Positions 35,913 to 48,437 of a stretch of DNA of 64,000 nucleotides are shown piece by piece. The stretch comes from Tanytarsus gracilentus (lineage: Eukaryota > Arthropoda > Insecta > Diptera > Chironomidae). The notes below the pieces were generated by a model. The model was not told the DNA's origin. It was given only the letters and a program-made list of their open reading frames with translations, and did not search any database. How positions within the stretch are numbered: the first letter of the stretch is position 1; the number at the start of each line of letters is the position of its first letter. The position numbers and the translations under genes were made by a program. The DNA lies in assembly GCA_038502055.1 (NCBI GenBank), contig JAXRKN010000025.1:124001-188000 (forward strand). The letters run 5' to 3'.

Positions 35913-37170
35913 TACTGAATGAATGAATGAATGAATGATTGGATTTATTCGTACTTTTTAAGATACATTGCAATTTGGTAATTTTTGAATAAATTGTCTC
36001 CTTTAAGAGATTGAATTTAGAATACATTATATATATACTATCAAAAATTTTCGGTAATTAACTTGTGATCAATTAATTTAATTCTGAACTGGATTATTTT
36101 TCAACAGACTATAATCTTGGCGGCTATAATAGTAGTGTTATTCTTTGTTGCAATTGTCGCGATTGTAGTCATCGATGCCGCTGATAAATCGTGTAATATC
36201 GTCTTCGTTGTCGATCCTACAAAAATGGTTGTGATCCTTGATCTTGGCCATTATAATTCCATTTGGCGAATCAAAAACAAAATCAAAATGTGAGTCGACA
36301 TATCTACGGGCATTTATCAAGAGCTTTGTTGCATGAGTCGTGAGCTTGTTGGTGATGCTGATAGATTCGCCATAGAGTCGATGTTGAGATGAGATATTCG
36401 GGATGATTTTATTAACTTGCAATAATGTTTTTGACTTCTTCTTTGTTTCTCTGTACTTTTCAATTATGCGAGTCTTAAGCATTGGCGATGAGAGCTTCAT
36501 CACTATGTTCGCTGATTTGCCGTCAGGTGATTTATGAGTGAATGCGTTGTAATGAGAAGGCTGAATGTTGATATCTAACGCTGCGAGTACATTTCTGATT
36601 GTATTTCCAATCTCTAATTCATTAGAGATAACTTCCATTGGCAAGTTTTTGATAACTAATCTATCACTCTTTAGCGTTTCGCTCAGTATACTACTCTCTC
36701 TTTTAATCTCTCTCAAGTCTTCTACGCTCACAGTTCGTTCTTCTTCAACTTTTTCAACTTTTTCTTCTAATTTTTTCAATCTGTTTCCAAAATTATTCAC
36801 CATTCCGCACATTATTTCACTTTTCTTACATAATTCATGCACAACTGTAGCAAGGGACATCATTTTTTCCACTTTTTTCGTCAGCTCTTCAATAGTATTG
36901 CAGCTTTCACCAGTTGGACACATTTTTTGAGTTTGCTTTTTTGATTCTTCATTTTCCGGCGATTTAGCATTGATATTCTTACTTTTATGTTGTCTCCCCA
37001 TTGCTCTGTTCGTTTATTAAAAAATTAATGCAACTTTCTTACTTTTTACTGTCCTAATTCTCGCTTAAATTCAATTTTTTAATCAACAGATAGAAGAATT
37101 CTAACTTTTCGCTCTCACGCTCTCTTCTCTCACCACATCTCTACTGCTTTCAACTTCCGAGAGGAGTTCA
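35913..37170 (-). mobile_element. ORF1-only LINE (half-LINE)
   Basis: A minus-strand element: a pyrimidine-rich leader (about 37010-37170), an intact ORF1 (36138-37001), then about 200 bp of 3'UTR ending in an AATAAATCCAATCATTCA tail with a TTCA microsatellite (TGAA on the plus strand, about 35915-35938). The tail form is usual for CR1/L2-like and related LINEs. No endonuclease or reverse transcriptase lies between ORF1 and the tail, so ORF2 is absent. Confidence 0.6.
36138..37001 (-). CDS. LINE ORF1 protein, coiled coil plus FP-like C-terminal domain
   Basis: An uninterrupted 287-residue frame starting with an ATG and a Lys/Asn-rich N-terminus. Residues about 35-120 are a heptad-rich, Glu/Lys-rich coiled coil (ELTKKVEKMMSL; KKLEEKVEKVEEERTVSVED). 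Residues about 130-270 resemble the nucleic-acid-binding ORF1 domain related to the FP25K-like fold: RLVIKNLPMEV, then an AR/F-FVF-NG-I pattern (NARRYVDSHFDFVFDSPNG) and a short C-terminal helix. Such proteins are expected to bind element RNA as multimers. It is intact despite loss of ORF2, so the copy may be young, or maintained as a non-autonomous element or domesticated gene. Confidence 0.75.
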   Translation of the reverse strand: MGRQHKSKNINAKSPENEESKKQTQKMCPTGESCNTIEELTKKVEKMMSLATVVHELCKKSEIMCGMVNNFGNRLKKLEEKVEKVEEERTVSVEDLREIKRESSILSETLKSDRLVIKNLPMEVISNELEIGNTIRNVLAALDINIQPSHYNAFTHKSPDGKSANIVMKLSSPMLKTRIIEKYRETKKKSKTLLQVNKIIPNISSQHRLYGESISITNKLTTHATKLLINARRYVDSHFDFVFDSPNGIIMAKIKDHNHFCRIDNEDDITRFISGIDDYNRDNCNKE

Positions 37171-38687
37171 TTAGTAAATCTTTAAAGCGAGGAAAGGAAA
37201 AATAATAATTAAATTTATTATGATTTCCTTTCTTTTGTCCTTTTAATTCCCATCCATTAATCAATTTGAGGTTTGATCTTGAAGAAATCGTTAATCCTTT
37301 TTATTAAAGTGAATTTAAACAGAATTATTATTTTTAAAGGACAACCTGAAAAATGTGTAAGAAGATTGATGTTCAGTTGATGACTATCTAACTGTTTTTC
37401 CTTTGTTCCTTCATAGAACAATGAGAGTGAATAAATTGATTGAACGCAGTTCCCGTCGATGATTTGTTGTTTTAATTTAGAAATTCAATTTTTAACACAA
37501 TTGGCAATTTTTACTTATTAGGTTTTTAATCTAACATAAAATGATTGTTAAATATTCATAGCAGATTTTTTTATTGATGCGTAAAAGACTTTGCAATTCA
37601 ACTGAGGTTGACATAGAAAAATTGAAGGATTTCGCGGCACTGGAAGTGAAGAGAAGATGATTATTGATGAGCACCTCACAAACCAAACAATAAATATGAA
37701 AATAATAATGTGTCATTAGTACGAATGAATATGAGTTATTGAGAACAATGAGATTCCCATTAATCTGATGAGTTGTCATAAAATGATTAGCATTATACAC
37801 AAAATTATGTTTAATGAGGTAATAGTTGTAAAATGTCCGTATGAATCATGATCTTGATGCTTATGTCTGCCTTTATTTGCGTCGCAATACCCCAAATTCA
37901 TTAATTTATTTTCAGTTTAATAACCTGAAAAAATGCTCAATTGAAAAAATTAATGATTTTTTCCTCTTAATCATTGTCGGAGAAGATTAATTGATCCTTG
38001 CCATTTTTATGCCTTTACACGCTGACTGATGGCTTCGCTCATTTTTCTTTTCTCCGTCATGCCATGAGTTCGTAAAACGATAGACAAGGGCAAAAAGAGA
38101 ATTTTCATCTTTTATCTCACTCAAAATGATTAATGATTCGAGCATCAATATTGATTTAATATGAATTGTAGATGTCAACCTAAGTGTCATGAGCTCAACT
38201 AACTATATAGATGTGTACGTCGTATCAAAAGAACACCACCGAAGGAAATTGATGACTCGATGTGATGGCAAAGTCGAATTGGTAAGAGCGAAGGGAGTGA
38301 GATCAAGAATGAAAAATGAGAAATAATGTAGCAACACATTTGTGTGAAGACGAATCTATGAGACGCGTTAATTTATTTTCTGGAAATATCATGTATCATG
38401 AAAGAAAGTAAAGTCACTCAAATAGTGTTTAAGACATTTATTTATTGATTGATTTATTGAAAAGTCCAAAAGCTTGGACCTAACCTGCATGGACACAATG
38501 GTGTTTTTTAATTAATCAAGTTAACTTTTAGACGAACCCTATTAATTTAACTCCCCTATCAACGTGTGCTCAACTCAAGGAATTTCTTTATGCTCATCAT
38601 CACAGCGATCCGATTTATTATGTCCTCCACCTCAGGAAATTTACATTATAATGCATTAATAAGAAATTGTTTCAACGTATCTACTCT

Positions 38688-38716
38688 CACTCTCTCTCTC
38701 TCTCTCTCTCTCTCTC
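38688..38716. repeat. (TC)n microsatellite
   Basis: A pure TC run. Confidence 0.9.
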
Positions 38717-41120
38717 GAACGTCAGAATGTCAAAGAAAGATTAAGAAAATGATGTGTTAATATGTCATAGGAAATATTGATGTTCATTAAAATCACTCGT
38801 GGAAGAGAAACCGTGATGAACAACAACGAAAATACATTAGCTGTCAGTGCTACCCTGCCTTTCACATGTGCTTGCTCTGTTCTTATAAATGTTATGATGG
38901 AGTAGATGTCTATAATCGATAGCGACGATGACAGAGTCGTCTCGAATGATTAATGTTTCCCTCGCGCGATTTCAATTTTTTGAATAATTAAATAAAAAAT
39001 TTTTCTTCTGTATTGTTGAATGCCTTTTTGATGTTGCCCTCTTACTTGAAGATTTTGTTTGTTAATAACATAAATTTTCAATTTTTTTTTGTTGCGAAAT
39101 TGAACAATCGATAACGATCACTTAATATAAATAATTGGTAGTAAATCGCTTTCAAGATAAGGCGGTAATTTATGATAAAAGAAAATCGATCACACTTTTT
39201 AGAGTGGGAGGAATTAAAATTATAAATTGAAAAAATCGACGATTTGAACTTTTAATTTATTACGAAAGGCAAGATGAAAGGTTTGAGTGCTTTAAAAAAT
39301 TATGTCAAAATTTTTCCATAAGAGATTATTTTCCAATAAATCAAGCAAATGCCAAAGTTTAAGCACAAATTAGGAAAAATTCAATTGCTGAATCATTCAC
39401 AAACAATTGTGAAGCAGAACTGAAAAAGTACCATCAATCATTAATAAATCTATCCTTCATTAAAAATCCTCTCACCTCACTCACATCAATCTATAACATA
39501 CCATGCCATTCAATCTCGATCGTAAATTATTTTTCTCTCCTTCGGCTTCATCAAAAAGCAACTTCTCATCATTAAAAATCATCAATCAATCAAATAAGGA
39601 AGTCAGAGATCAAACAAAAGTTGAAAAACATCTTCTCTCTCACTCACCCAATTTTCCAATTATCATTCAATCAATCGACGGTGGCGGTGATGTCTTGACT
39701 CGTGAATGAGTTGAAAAATAAAGCCGCCAAATCATAATGATGAGATGCGATGAAATTAGTTTAATCGAAACCAAGTAATGACATTTGAAATTAAGATTTT
39801 TTAGCTTATAAAAACATCAAAAATATTTTATTAAAAAATTTAATTGCTTTAAAAAGCCTGTAAAGAAAAAATTTGAGAATTTTGCTTTATCATTCCCTGA
39901 AATCAAAAGAGAGTCGACAGTTTAAATTGATGGTAAGGCATTTTACTTAACATACACATGACATTGAGATGTGTTCGTACGAGAAGCACTCCAAGTATCG
40001 GCAAAAGTTCAAATGAGAAAAAAAAATAAAATTTTATGATGGGACGATGAAATGAGGAGGAGAAGAGAATTCATTCAATTTGACAGCATTGAGCTACTGT
40101 GCACTGTATGCAATGCGATGAAAATTATTTATTTATAAGAAGAGAAGCAAGAACATGAAGACGAATGAATTGAATTGAAAGACGAAAACGCGACGACGCG
40201 CGAGACATGAAGTGGATGGATTGGAGAAGAATGGAAAATTGTGACTGGCGTGGCAGCTCGTTGAGTGGAATCGCCTCTCTGTATTGTGCTCTTTTTTCGT
40301 GCAACTACTTAAAGTGAATGAAGTACTTTTAGAGATCATTATATCGAAGAATTCATTGGATAGACATTAGATAGCAATTATACTATTGTACTTCAAGTGA
40401 CGTCCTTTTAATTAATCGTTTTAATTGGAAAAAACTCCAAAAAATCTATTTTATTCGTTTAAATAAAACGTTTTTTTCATGTTTTAACATTTTCAAATGT
40501 GTCCTTTAAATACGCGGATCCTTTTCAAATTGGCAGAACTTCAAGTGAAGCCATTTAATTTATATTTATACTTTTTAACGAAAAATTTCGGCGATTGGTT
40601 GCCATTTTTAATTAAGTTATTTGGTTAAGCAGCAGCTGATTTTTATATTTTCTCTAAACGACGAAAATTTCCTCTTTTCTTGCTTTTAATTTTCCTTTTA
40701 TTTTTTCACTAAAAGCATTATTTTTTTACTTTTGATAAAAAAATTTAGTTGAAATTTTTTTTTGTGCGTCTCGTCTATCAAAAATAATTAATTTAATTTA
40801 GGACTCACAGACATCGTGATTAATCACCTCGCTGTCACACTGAGTCAATCAAAAATTTTTCTCTCTGTTTATCTCTCTTTATATCGCTATTCATCGAGTT
40901 CTTTATAGTTTTTTAGAGCTCGCAACTAAAATGCCATAACTTATGAAGCAAATAATTTTCAATCTATTTTCATTTGCCACAAAAAAAGCGGAAAAAATTT
41001 AATAAATAAATTTCTCTCTTCGGTGTGAATGAGCGACTAAATTTTTCATTTCATGGCAATATTTCAAATTAATATCGTTGAGTTATTTTAAGCACTCAAA
41101 TTCGCCATAAACCCAATTTT

Positions 41121-41124
<4 letters not shown>

Positions 41125-41157
<33 letters not shown>
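41125..41157. repeat. (TC)n microsatellite
   Basis: A pure CT run of about 33 bases, the longest of the three. Confidence 0.9.
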
Positions 41158-41160
<3 letters not shown>

Positions 41161-41919
41161 TAAACAGCAAAAAGAAGAACACTACATTTTGTGAGTGAGA
41201 GAGTAAAAAAATATATTACGAAAATTACGATAATTAATCATTTTCCTTCTCACCCTCCTGCAAGCTCTCACACAGAGCCGGCCATAAACTTTATACACAC
41301 CAACAAAATAATACATTTATTAACAGGCTGTACACACAAAAAACCTATATAGAGAGTAAGAGGAGATTTATTATAGTAAATTGTTTGTGATAAATGAGTT
41401 GAGATATTTATTTCATTCTCCATCCATCATAATGAATACATATATAAAGTAAAAATCATTACCAGAAAAAATGAAAGAAACGTCAAGATGAGACGGTTTA
41501 GGTGACTTTTTGTAAATTTAATAAGATAGTGGTGAGGTGGGATAGGAAAACTTAGATAAGAAATAACTCAATCTTATTTGTAAAATTTAATGAATATAAT
41601 TCTAAACTTATTTTATATATAATCACCTAAAACAAATTTTTTCCCATTTCATTAATTTTTTGACTGTCGATATGTTTTAACATCGATATCGTATATTTTC
41701 TCGCCTTCATTCATGATTTATGTAATTTTTATTGCAGATCAAATTATATTTTCCTCCCTTTTTATCTCTTTATGGATTTCGGTCAGGGAGTTGATGGAGA
41801 AAACTTTGTTAACTCGGCCAGGGGGGAATATGGGGTTTTACATAAATGTTTTTTTTTATATTTTAGCTTATAATTTTAATTTTAATCAAGTTAATGATAT
41901 TTTGTTCTTGTATTCGTTG

Positions 41920-42570
41920 GTATCCAACAAAACCAGCTGTTAATCTTAGTGACCAGTTGAGGAAGGAAGTAGTGAGTACTGACGCACGAAGATTTATGAC
42001 CTGTACATCCCATGCTAATCAACTAGATTAGATGGAGGAAGGTAGAAGATACCAAGACTTTTATAAAATTGGTTTGACTTTTCTGTTTACTGTTTGTTTT
42101 GTAATGTGGGTGGGCTAGTGCCTAACAGCTTGTCAGGGCTGAGGAAGGTTGTAGTGGCGGTAACTTTTATAAAATGCCGTCGAAACCACCTTTGATTTAT
42201 TTAATTTATAACTCCAACCGTAAGGTTCAGTTAACTAACCCACAATTGTGATTAGTTGGAAACACTATATGAGTGATCACAAGACTGTTCATAATGAAAA
42301 TTTTACGGCATGGATCACGGCGTCATGTTTGGTTTGTTCCCTTGACGTTCCATGTCGACTAACACTAAAAACTCTGAGTGGGGTAATTCGATCGCTAGTG
42401 CGTCTTTCTCAAGACGTGTGTTGCAGCTCCCGAGGTGGACGTTCTCCGAGGAGACGTTCATTGTTGAGTGGGAAAAAAGTGGTATTTATACTCTATTCTT
42501 AAGAGAAATCTTAAGGGTTCTGCATGGTTTGCGTCTTCTTGGTAACACCAACGCGCTACCACTCAGTTAA
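41920..42570 (+). repeat. Composite of dispersed repeats (family K and the 33.3-kb repeat)
   Basis: About 42076-42215 is a diverged family K copy (GCTGAGGA, GTAGTGGCGGTAACTTT, ATGCCGTCGA). The flanks share AACAAAACCAG, GTGGGGTAATTCGATCGC and GGTTTGCGTCT with 33320-33560. Overlapping frames at 42248-42570 show no domain and are treated as chance. Confidence 0.45.
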
Positions 42571-44015
42571 CAATCAATCAATCAACGATGATTTCAAGTT
42601 TTTCAGCTTCACGACTTGTCAAGAATTGATAATTTATTATTAAAATGAATTCATGGGGATGGTAGCCATTATCATATGGATTTTTTCTATCACAAATTTT
42701 CCTACGCATATATGTGATAAAGTCTCAATTCATTTTTCAAAATCACTTCTCTCTCGTGCATTAAAACATGATGATATATTAAGCTTGTAATCAGCACATC
42801 ATGTTAAATCACATAATATCGAGTTTGAATAATTATGGTAATTTATCATCTTTCTCTTTTCGCCTCACATCCCTCTTCATTCGCTGCCGTCATTTGCCTG
42901 AATGCCATACATCATCCGTGTATATTGGATTATACACTCAAAGAAAAATTAAATACATGAAATATTTCTATTTTCTGTAAAAAGGCATTTTTTAAAAAAT
43001 TGCGAGAAACAAGCTCGTTAAATGAATTTATCTTTGTATTTTTTGTAAAAACTTCTTTCAGTTCTTTCCTCTTATTTTTTATGTCATCGGAAATAAAATT
43101 TGCCAAAGAGAGGTTTTCTGAAAGAAATTATTATAAATAACCTAAAAATTATACTTTGCCGCCTTCAAAATCGATAGCCATCCATCCATCAACGTCATTT
43201 AGGCCCATGATGAATTAGTTTTTTACCACATACGCAAATAATTTTCAAGCTAAATTTTAGTAAAAATCAGAGGAATGTGAAAAAATTCATGGCTTTTTGA
43301 ATAACTTGACAAAGATCGATCGATCAACGATTGACAAGCGACACTCTAAATGAGACATTCAACTGGGCGTTGAGCTGAATGTCTAGGAGAATGACAAGTT
43401 ATTCGATGGTGTGATAAGTTTTCAACATTTGGACATTTGAGACAACTTGTTTGCCCTTTTGACTTACTGCCGAATGTAATAAATAATTAATTCCATGCAT
43501 GGATGAAAACCTGGATTTTTTTTGATTGAAGGTATAAAAGGTTTTTTAATCGTTGCACGTAATCGAGTATGAAAAGAAAAGAAAATATTTTTTGCTCTTA
43601 TCTGTTTAAAGTTGACCACCATCGCTAATCATTAATAGTCCCAACATGAACTATTTGACAAATCACCATGCCATTCATTCAATCAACATTTTCTGACTTT
43701 TCATTCAATAGTCTCGTCGACACAATAGATAGACCTTGAAAATCCGAAACAGAAATAATCTGTCAAAATATATTAAAGCAACACACAAAAGTTCGACTCA
43801 TTAATCTTACGAGCAATTTTTTCATCGAGACATTAAACAACTAGGGGTTGAGGGAAACAAAATTTTCGTGATGCCTGAAAAAAAATAAAGATTGATGACG
43901 AAGTCATTAAATGCTGAAAAATTAATTATCATCTTTAAAATTTAGGTATAATTTGACAACAGTGCGCTTTCCCTCTTTTTAATTTAAATTTTTTCAATCA
44001 TTTTAAAGATGAATT
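42571..44015. other. AT-rich non-coding stretch, no gene seen
   Basis: No exon or repeat end recognised. Confidence 0.5.
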
Positions 44016-44660
44016 TATTTTAAAGCTCCGCTCTCTTTTGTTTTCAGTTTTCTAAGAATTCTCTCTTTTGTCCATTCTGTCCTTCCATGAGCCTTAATCG
44101 AAAAACTGTGTGGTACAAAAGTTAGGCCTGCGAAAGCCCGAGCTACTGCCAAAAACCGCATCTCGATTGGTGGCTCCGTTCGGGCTGTAGAGTCATTTAA
44201 GTGGTGTGAGCATCTTAACATCTTAACATGGACACATGGACACTTCCGAAAATTTAGTTGCGCGCATAACTCTAGAACGGATGCACGGATTTGGATCGGG
44301 TTTGTTGCTAAAGATTCCTTTTGTGCTCTAGTTTTGCAAGAATACTTTTTTTCGACAAGTCAGTCATTAAGCACTGCCAATGTCCAAAAAACCTCAAAAA
44401 ATGCCGAAAACACGTGTTTTTCATGTGGTGAGAGTAAGAGAGAGACTTTCAGAGAGTATAATTTGTGAGTAATGGCATGTGCTGGAAGTGAGATCCAGTA
44501 GACGTTTTGTGAGGCATGTCCATCATGGCCGGCCAGGAGTGCCACTATTGTCCAATTTTTCAGAACTATGACTTTTTGTATGTCGTTGAACTTGTAATTA
44601 GATCAGGAATCGATTGGCATTGATGTTTTTTGAGGAATGTCCATCATGGTTGATGAGAAC
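44016..44660 (-). mobile_element. Composite repeat: family G module plus one family H unit, inverted copy
   Basis: The reverse complement of the block at about 49940-50592: it carries GCTCCGCTCTCTTTTG at one end, the AGCCCGAGCTACTGCC core, GTGTGAGCATCTTAACATC, CACGTGTTTT near 44410, and one 120-bp H unit at about 44521-44655 (GGCCGGCCAGGAGTGCCAC). The two blocks are about 600 bp each, well conserved and 5.4 kb apart in inverted orientation. No coding potential. Confidence 0.7.
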
Positions 44661-44661
44661 A

Positions 44662-44793
44662 CTTTATTTACTTTACATTGAATTCTTATTTTTATTTTTT
44701 AATAACAACAAATATTCCGTCACTACTACCGTCCTCAGCCTTAACTAACCGTTATAAGCTGGACCACTCACGGCACAGAACAGACAAACATTT
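44662..44793 (-). repeat. Dispersed repeat family K, copy 2
   Basis: Matches copy 3 at 52590-52712 in reverse: CACTACTACCGTCCTCAGCC, AACTAACCGTTATAAGCTGG and CAGAACAGACAAACATTT. It runs directly into a half copy of the MITE at 24281. Confidence 0.65.
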
Positions 44794-44799
44794 AAAATT

Positions 44800-44893
44800 G
44801 TCTATTGAAAATACGTTGGGGACGAGATTTAAATATTATTTGTATGAGGATTTTTTGAATTTTAACTGTAACATTTGGCCTGGGACATGGGCA
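44800..44893 (-). mobile_element. Half copy of the 162-bp hAT-type MITE
   Basis: Reverse complement of about 24281-24375: ATTGTCTATTGAAAATACGT, TTGGGGACGAGATTTAAAT, GAATTTTAACTG and GGCCTGGGACATG. One terminus is approximately preserved. The other half and the target duplication are absent. Confidence 0.65.
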
Positions 44894-44899
44894 GGGAAT

Positions 44900-46292
44900 A
44901 AATCATAAATTAATTAATTTCTCATGAATGAAGCTCAATTATCGTTTTGTTTAAACTTATTTAGATTTAAAAAAGTGGCTCAACTCTTCCAGTATTTTTT
45001 TGGTTTTTAAAAAATCAGTTTATTGAACATAAAAGCTCTTCAAAGTTCTAGAGTGTAAGGCGATGAACATTTTAAATCGCTTTAATTAATTAACTATCAA
45101 AGTTTTTCCGCTGAAAATATTTTTAGGAAAAAGTTTTCAGCTTTAATTATCGATTGAGTTAAAAAGATAATTATTGATAGAAGAAAAAAGGAGTTAAAAA
45201 AATATTTAAAAAATTAAAACAACAATGCTATTCAAAGAACGTCCCACAAAGAAATTACTACAGCTAGTTCACATGTTGATACTTTTATTTAAGTAATTGA
45301 AAAGAACCTATCTCGCGAGAAAACACAGCGGAACTGTCATAAGAATATTAACCCATTAATAATGATGGCGAGAGCAAACATTTGATTTGAAGCATTTAAA
45401 CATATTTCATATATGTCATTGTTGTCATGAAATATTAGTTATTATTATACCCTGAAACATGTCAAAAGTTTATTTTTTTTATATTGTGATCGTTTCGTGT
45501 CAAGCTGTCTCTATAATGATTAATGACTCGAGCCTTCTCTTGACATATCGTTAATGTCTCTCTCTCTCTCCCTCTCATTTTTGCCTTGATTCTGGCTTGC
45601 TTGTTATACGTTCTGTTTTCGCTTAGATTTTTTCTGTTCCTTTCTTGATTTGAGTGATGTGTGTGTTTTTTTTCTGTGTGCTAAAAGCAATTTATTTATG
45701 CTATCGATATATTTTTACTGTCATTTATTCTGTCTCTTTCGCCTTTGTTTGCAAACATACTCATGCAAAAATATTTTCTGTGCATGTATGGATGAAAAAT
45801 GACAATAAAAAAACATTTGGATTTGAAAAAAAAAAGGAAATTAAGAACTTTTATGTATCGGTGTATCAACTTTCTGAGGTTTTAGATTTGTTTGATGAAG
45901 GCAGAAAATTTGATGTTGAAGTAATATTCCCCTTTGTGAAATGTTGACCTTCTTGAAGGAATAAAGGTAATTATTATCAAATTTTAGTGATCTGTTCTGA
46001 ACTGAAACAATAAAATTCAAAACCTTATAGTATAGTATCCACAAAATTACCAATTATCACGACCCAGTATTATTTTTCTATTTTTATATAATATATTAAA
46101 TTTTATACTTTCCTTCTTTTTGTGCGTTCAACAAGAATTTAGGTAGTGTAGTTAACCTCGTATTATCTGCAGATTATCTGGCGGATAGGTGAACAAGTTC
46201 AGAGTGTATGTCTATACTTTGATATAATTACATTTTTAGTGATGGAAAATATACTTACAAAAGAAGAACTTAATTTCTTTAGTGAGAGGAAA
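44900..46292. other. AT-rich non-coding stretch, no gene seen
   Basis: No supported exon. The 97-codon frame at 45654-45947 has no recognised domain or splice partner. Confidence 0.5.
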
Positions 46293-46785
46293 TTTTTAGC
46301 GTAACCCAACAAAGGTGTGGTAACGCTTATATGGGCTCGTGTTGTCCGCTGTTTCAGAGTCTGGTGGACCAGCTAGAGACTTCGGGTTTTCGCCAGATGG
46401 TAGGTCGTAGGGTCTATACGTGCAGGCACTGACTATTTTTTGAATCATGACCTATGGTCGTGCCATGGACGGCCATAACGTCCATTGTTCATACAAATTT
46501 TCTCTTATATGGCTTCTCTTATATGGGTATCGTTGAACTCGTGATTGGACCAGAAATCGATTGGCATTGATTCGTAACTTGACCAGGAATCGATTGACAT
46601 ACATGATTTTTCGAGTCGTGACCATAGGTCGTGCCACAGACAGCCAAAATGTCCATTTTTCAGAACTATGGCTTCATGGGTATCGTTGAACTCGTGATTG
46701 GACCAGGAATCGATTGATATAGATGATTTTTGATGAATGTCCATCATGGTCAGCCAGTAGTGCCACAGACAGACAAAATGTCCAT

Positions 46786-46982
46786 TTATTCTAATTATTC
46801 CTAATTACTCCTAATTATTTCTAATTATTCCTAATTATTCTAATTATTTTCTTAATTTTTTTTTGATAATTAGATAATTAGTTGAAGTTGTCGTGCAGCG
46901 ACAACCCTTTTCCTAATTATTCAAAAAAATTAAAAAAATTAAGAAAATAATTAGGAATAATTAGAAATAATTAGGAATAAAT
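46786..46982. mobile_element. TAATTA foldback arm within a family H element
   Basis: Arrays of TAATTATTCC-type units on one side and the complementary AATTAGGAATAATT units on the other surround the hairpin GTTGTCGTGCAGCGACAAC. The internal core of copies A-C is missing. The flanking family H phrase ATGTCCATTT is present on both sides, as expected for a target-site duplication. Confidence 0.7.
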
Positions 46983-47419
46983 GTCCATTTTTCAGAACTA
47001 TGACTTCATGGGTATCGTTAAACTCGCCTTTTGATGCCGAGTAGGATGTAATAGATTCGAGGTACTTAGGACTTAGGTTTTTAAAGCCTAGAGTCAAATA
47101 TAAATCTTAATTTTTTATGAACTTATTAGATTTTGTTTTATTTAATATTACGTGTTTTTTGTTTCCTCCCCTAAAAATTTAAAAATTGTTAATATGGAAA
47201 TTTTTTAATTTATGTTAGTATGAAATAAATGGAAAAAAATTTTTGTGAAATTATTATTTTTTATTTTTAAATGTTATTTTATATTTAGTATTTTATGGTA
47301 GAATTTTTTAAAGTTTGAAATTTTGTTAAATTGATTTGTGTGTTTCTTAGTATTTTTATTGTGTAGATTTGTTTTAAATGAATATGGAAATTTTTATAAT
47401 GAATTTTAGCATAATACGC

Positions 47420-48260
47420 ACTTGGACTTTTATCTGTTAATGCGCCAGATGACTGCCCAGTTTGATGCTTGTTTTTGTGGGGTGCTTTGGTTGAGATTGC
47501 GTGCCTTCTTTCTGCGATATCTGGGTGATTGGTGTCCGATGTTGCGTGTGTCCTTTTTATTTTCTGGATTTTTTTTCTTCTTTCGTGGTTTTATGTTGAT
47601 AAGTTTTTTTGTTGTCGTGTTGTGTCCGGATCTTAAATTTCTTTCTTCTCGCCTCTTCTTTTTTTCTCTTTTGGTTTTCTGTTTTTTTGCTCTTTTTCGG
47701 TGGTTGTGTCTTGGTTTCTTGTGCTTTTGTTCGTGGTGTTTTGGTGTGTTTTCTTGTGTTGCTTCTCGTTGTTGGTTTTTGTGTTGTTGCAGATGTTCTG
47801 TTGCTTGTGGCGTGCGTTTTTGTCGCGGTTTGTTGTTCCATGTTTTGGTTTTGTGTTGTTTACTGCATCTTGTTGATTTTCTGTGATTTCACTTCCTGGT
47901 TCTGTCCCGTTGCCCGCCGCTCCATGATTTTTGCTCTTTTCTCCTTTCTTTTGAAAGCTCTGGATGGTGGTTCGCGTTGTTTGTTGGTGCTTTTCCGTGA
48001 TGCGCTTTGCCTGCTCGGCTTGTTGTTATCGTGCATTCGTTATAATGAATTTTTTTGGTTCGCGCGTATTTTGTGTATTGGTGTGCTTTGCGTGGTTTTT
48101 GATACGTTAGAAGGTGATTTGTTGGTTTGTGGTGGTGTGTGTTGTTGGTGGGTGTTTTTGTGGTTTTCTTTTTTTTCGGCTGTTGTTGTTTGTTCGGTGT
48201 GGTGTTTGGCGTTGTTTTCGTGGGTGGGGGGGCGTGATAAATGGTGTTTGTCGTGAGAAG
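47420..48260 (-). other. GT-rich island (AC-rich on the minus strand), possible gag/ORF1-like relic
   Basis: About 840 bp with extreme strand bias: the plus strand is nearly all G and T with few A, unlike all surrounding DNA. Plus-strand frames (47422-47886, 47609-48256) would encode Phe/Val/Cys/Leu-rich, unlikely proteins. The minus strand gives a Lys/Thr/Gln/Arg-rich frame (47557-47841; KKSKKTENQKRKKEEARRKK) and similar basic text upstream to 48256, broken by a few stops. A basic retroelement ORF1 or gag-like relic is one reading; a long drifted GT-rich simple sequence is another. I cannot decide. Confidence 0.4.
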
Positions 48261-48437
48261 GGTGAAGGGGAAATGCCTTTTATGAATTACGACTGAACTT
48301 TATTCAATGTATAAAATAAATGTATAAACGTATGTATTAGTATAATGCATAAGTGCATAAACATTGATTTTGAAATACTGATCTGATATGTTGGGTTACG
48401 CGGCAATACCCACGAGTGGGTTTTGAAACATTTTTTA

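Larger units (their letters stand above)
37171..41919. other. AT-rich non-coding stretch, no gene seen
   Basis: No supported exon. A possible LINE tail ('tttattgattgatttattgaaaagtcc', about 38440-38480), two TC microsatellites and short A/T-driven frames are all that I recognise. Confidence 0.5.
46293..48437 (-). mobile_element. Helentron/DINE-1-like element (family H) with foldback cargo and a GT-rich island
   Basis: Both family termini are present in minus orientation: TTTTTAGCGTAACCC at 46293 and GGGTTTTGAAACATTTTTT ending at 48437. From the left: the 3' module, internal units (46440-46780), a TAATTA foldback arm (46786-46982) bounded by the direct repeat ATGTCCATTT, a further unit piece, AT-rich DNA, and a strongly strand-biased GT-rich island (about 47420-48260). 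The reciprocal ends suggest one composite element of about 2.1 kb, but separate nested insertions are possible. Confidence 0.55.

Noticed and set aside
42248..42570. Overlapping 72-84 codon frames
   Set aside because: They sit in a dispersed repeat shared with 33.3-33.6 kb, and the shared blocks are not kept in a common reading frame.
47609..48256. 215-codon plus-strand frame in the GT-rich island
   Set aside because: Composition-driven Phe/Val/Cys/Leu-rich product; a second frame is open in the same interval, and there is no domain or splice context.
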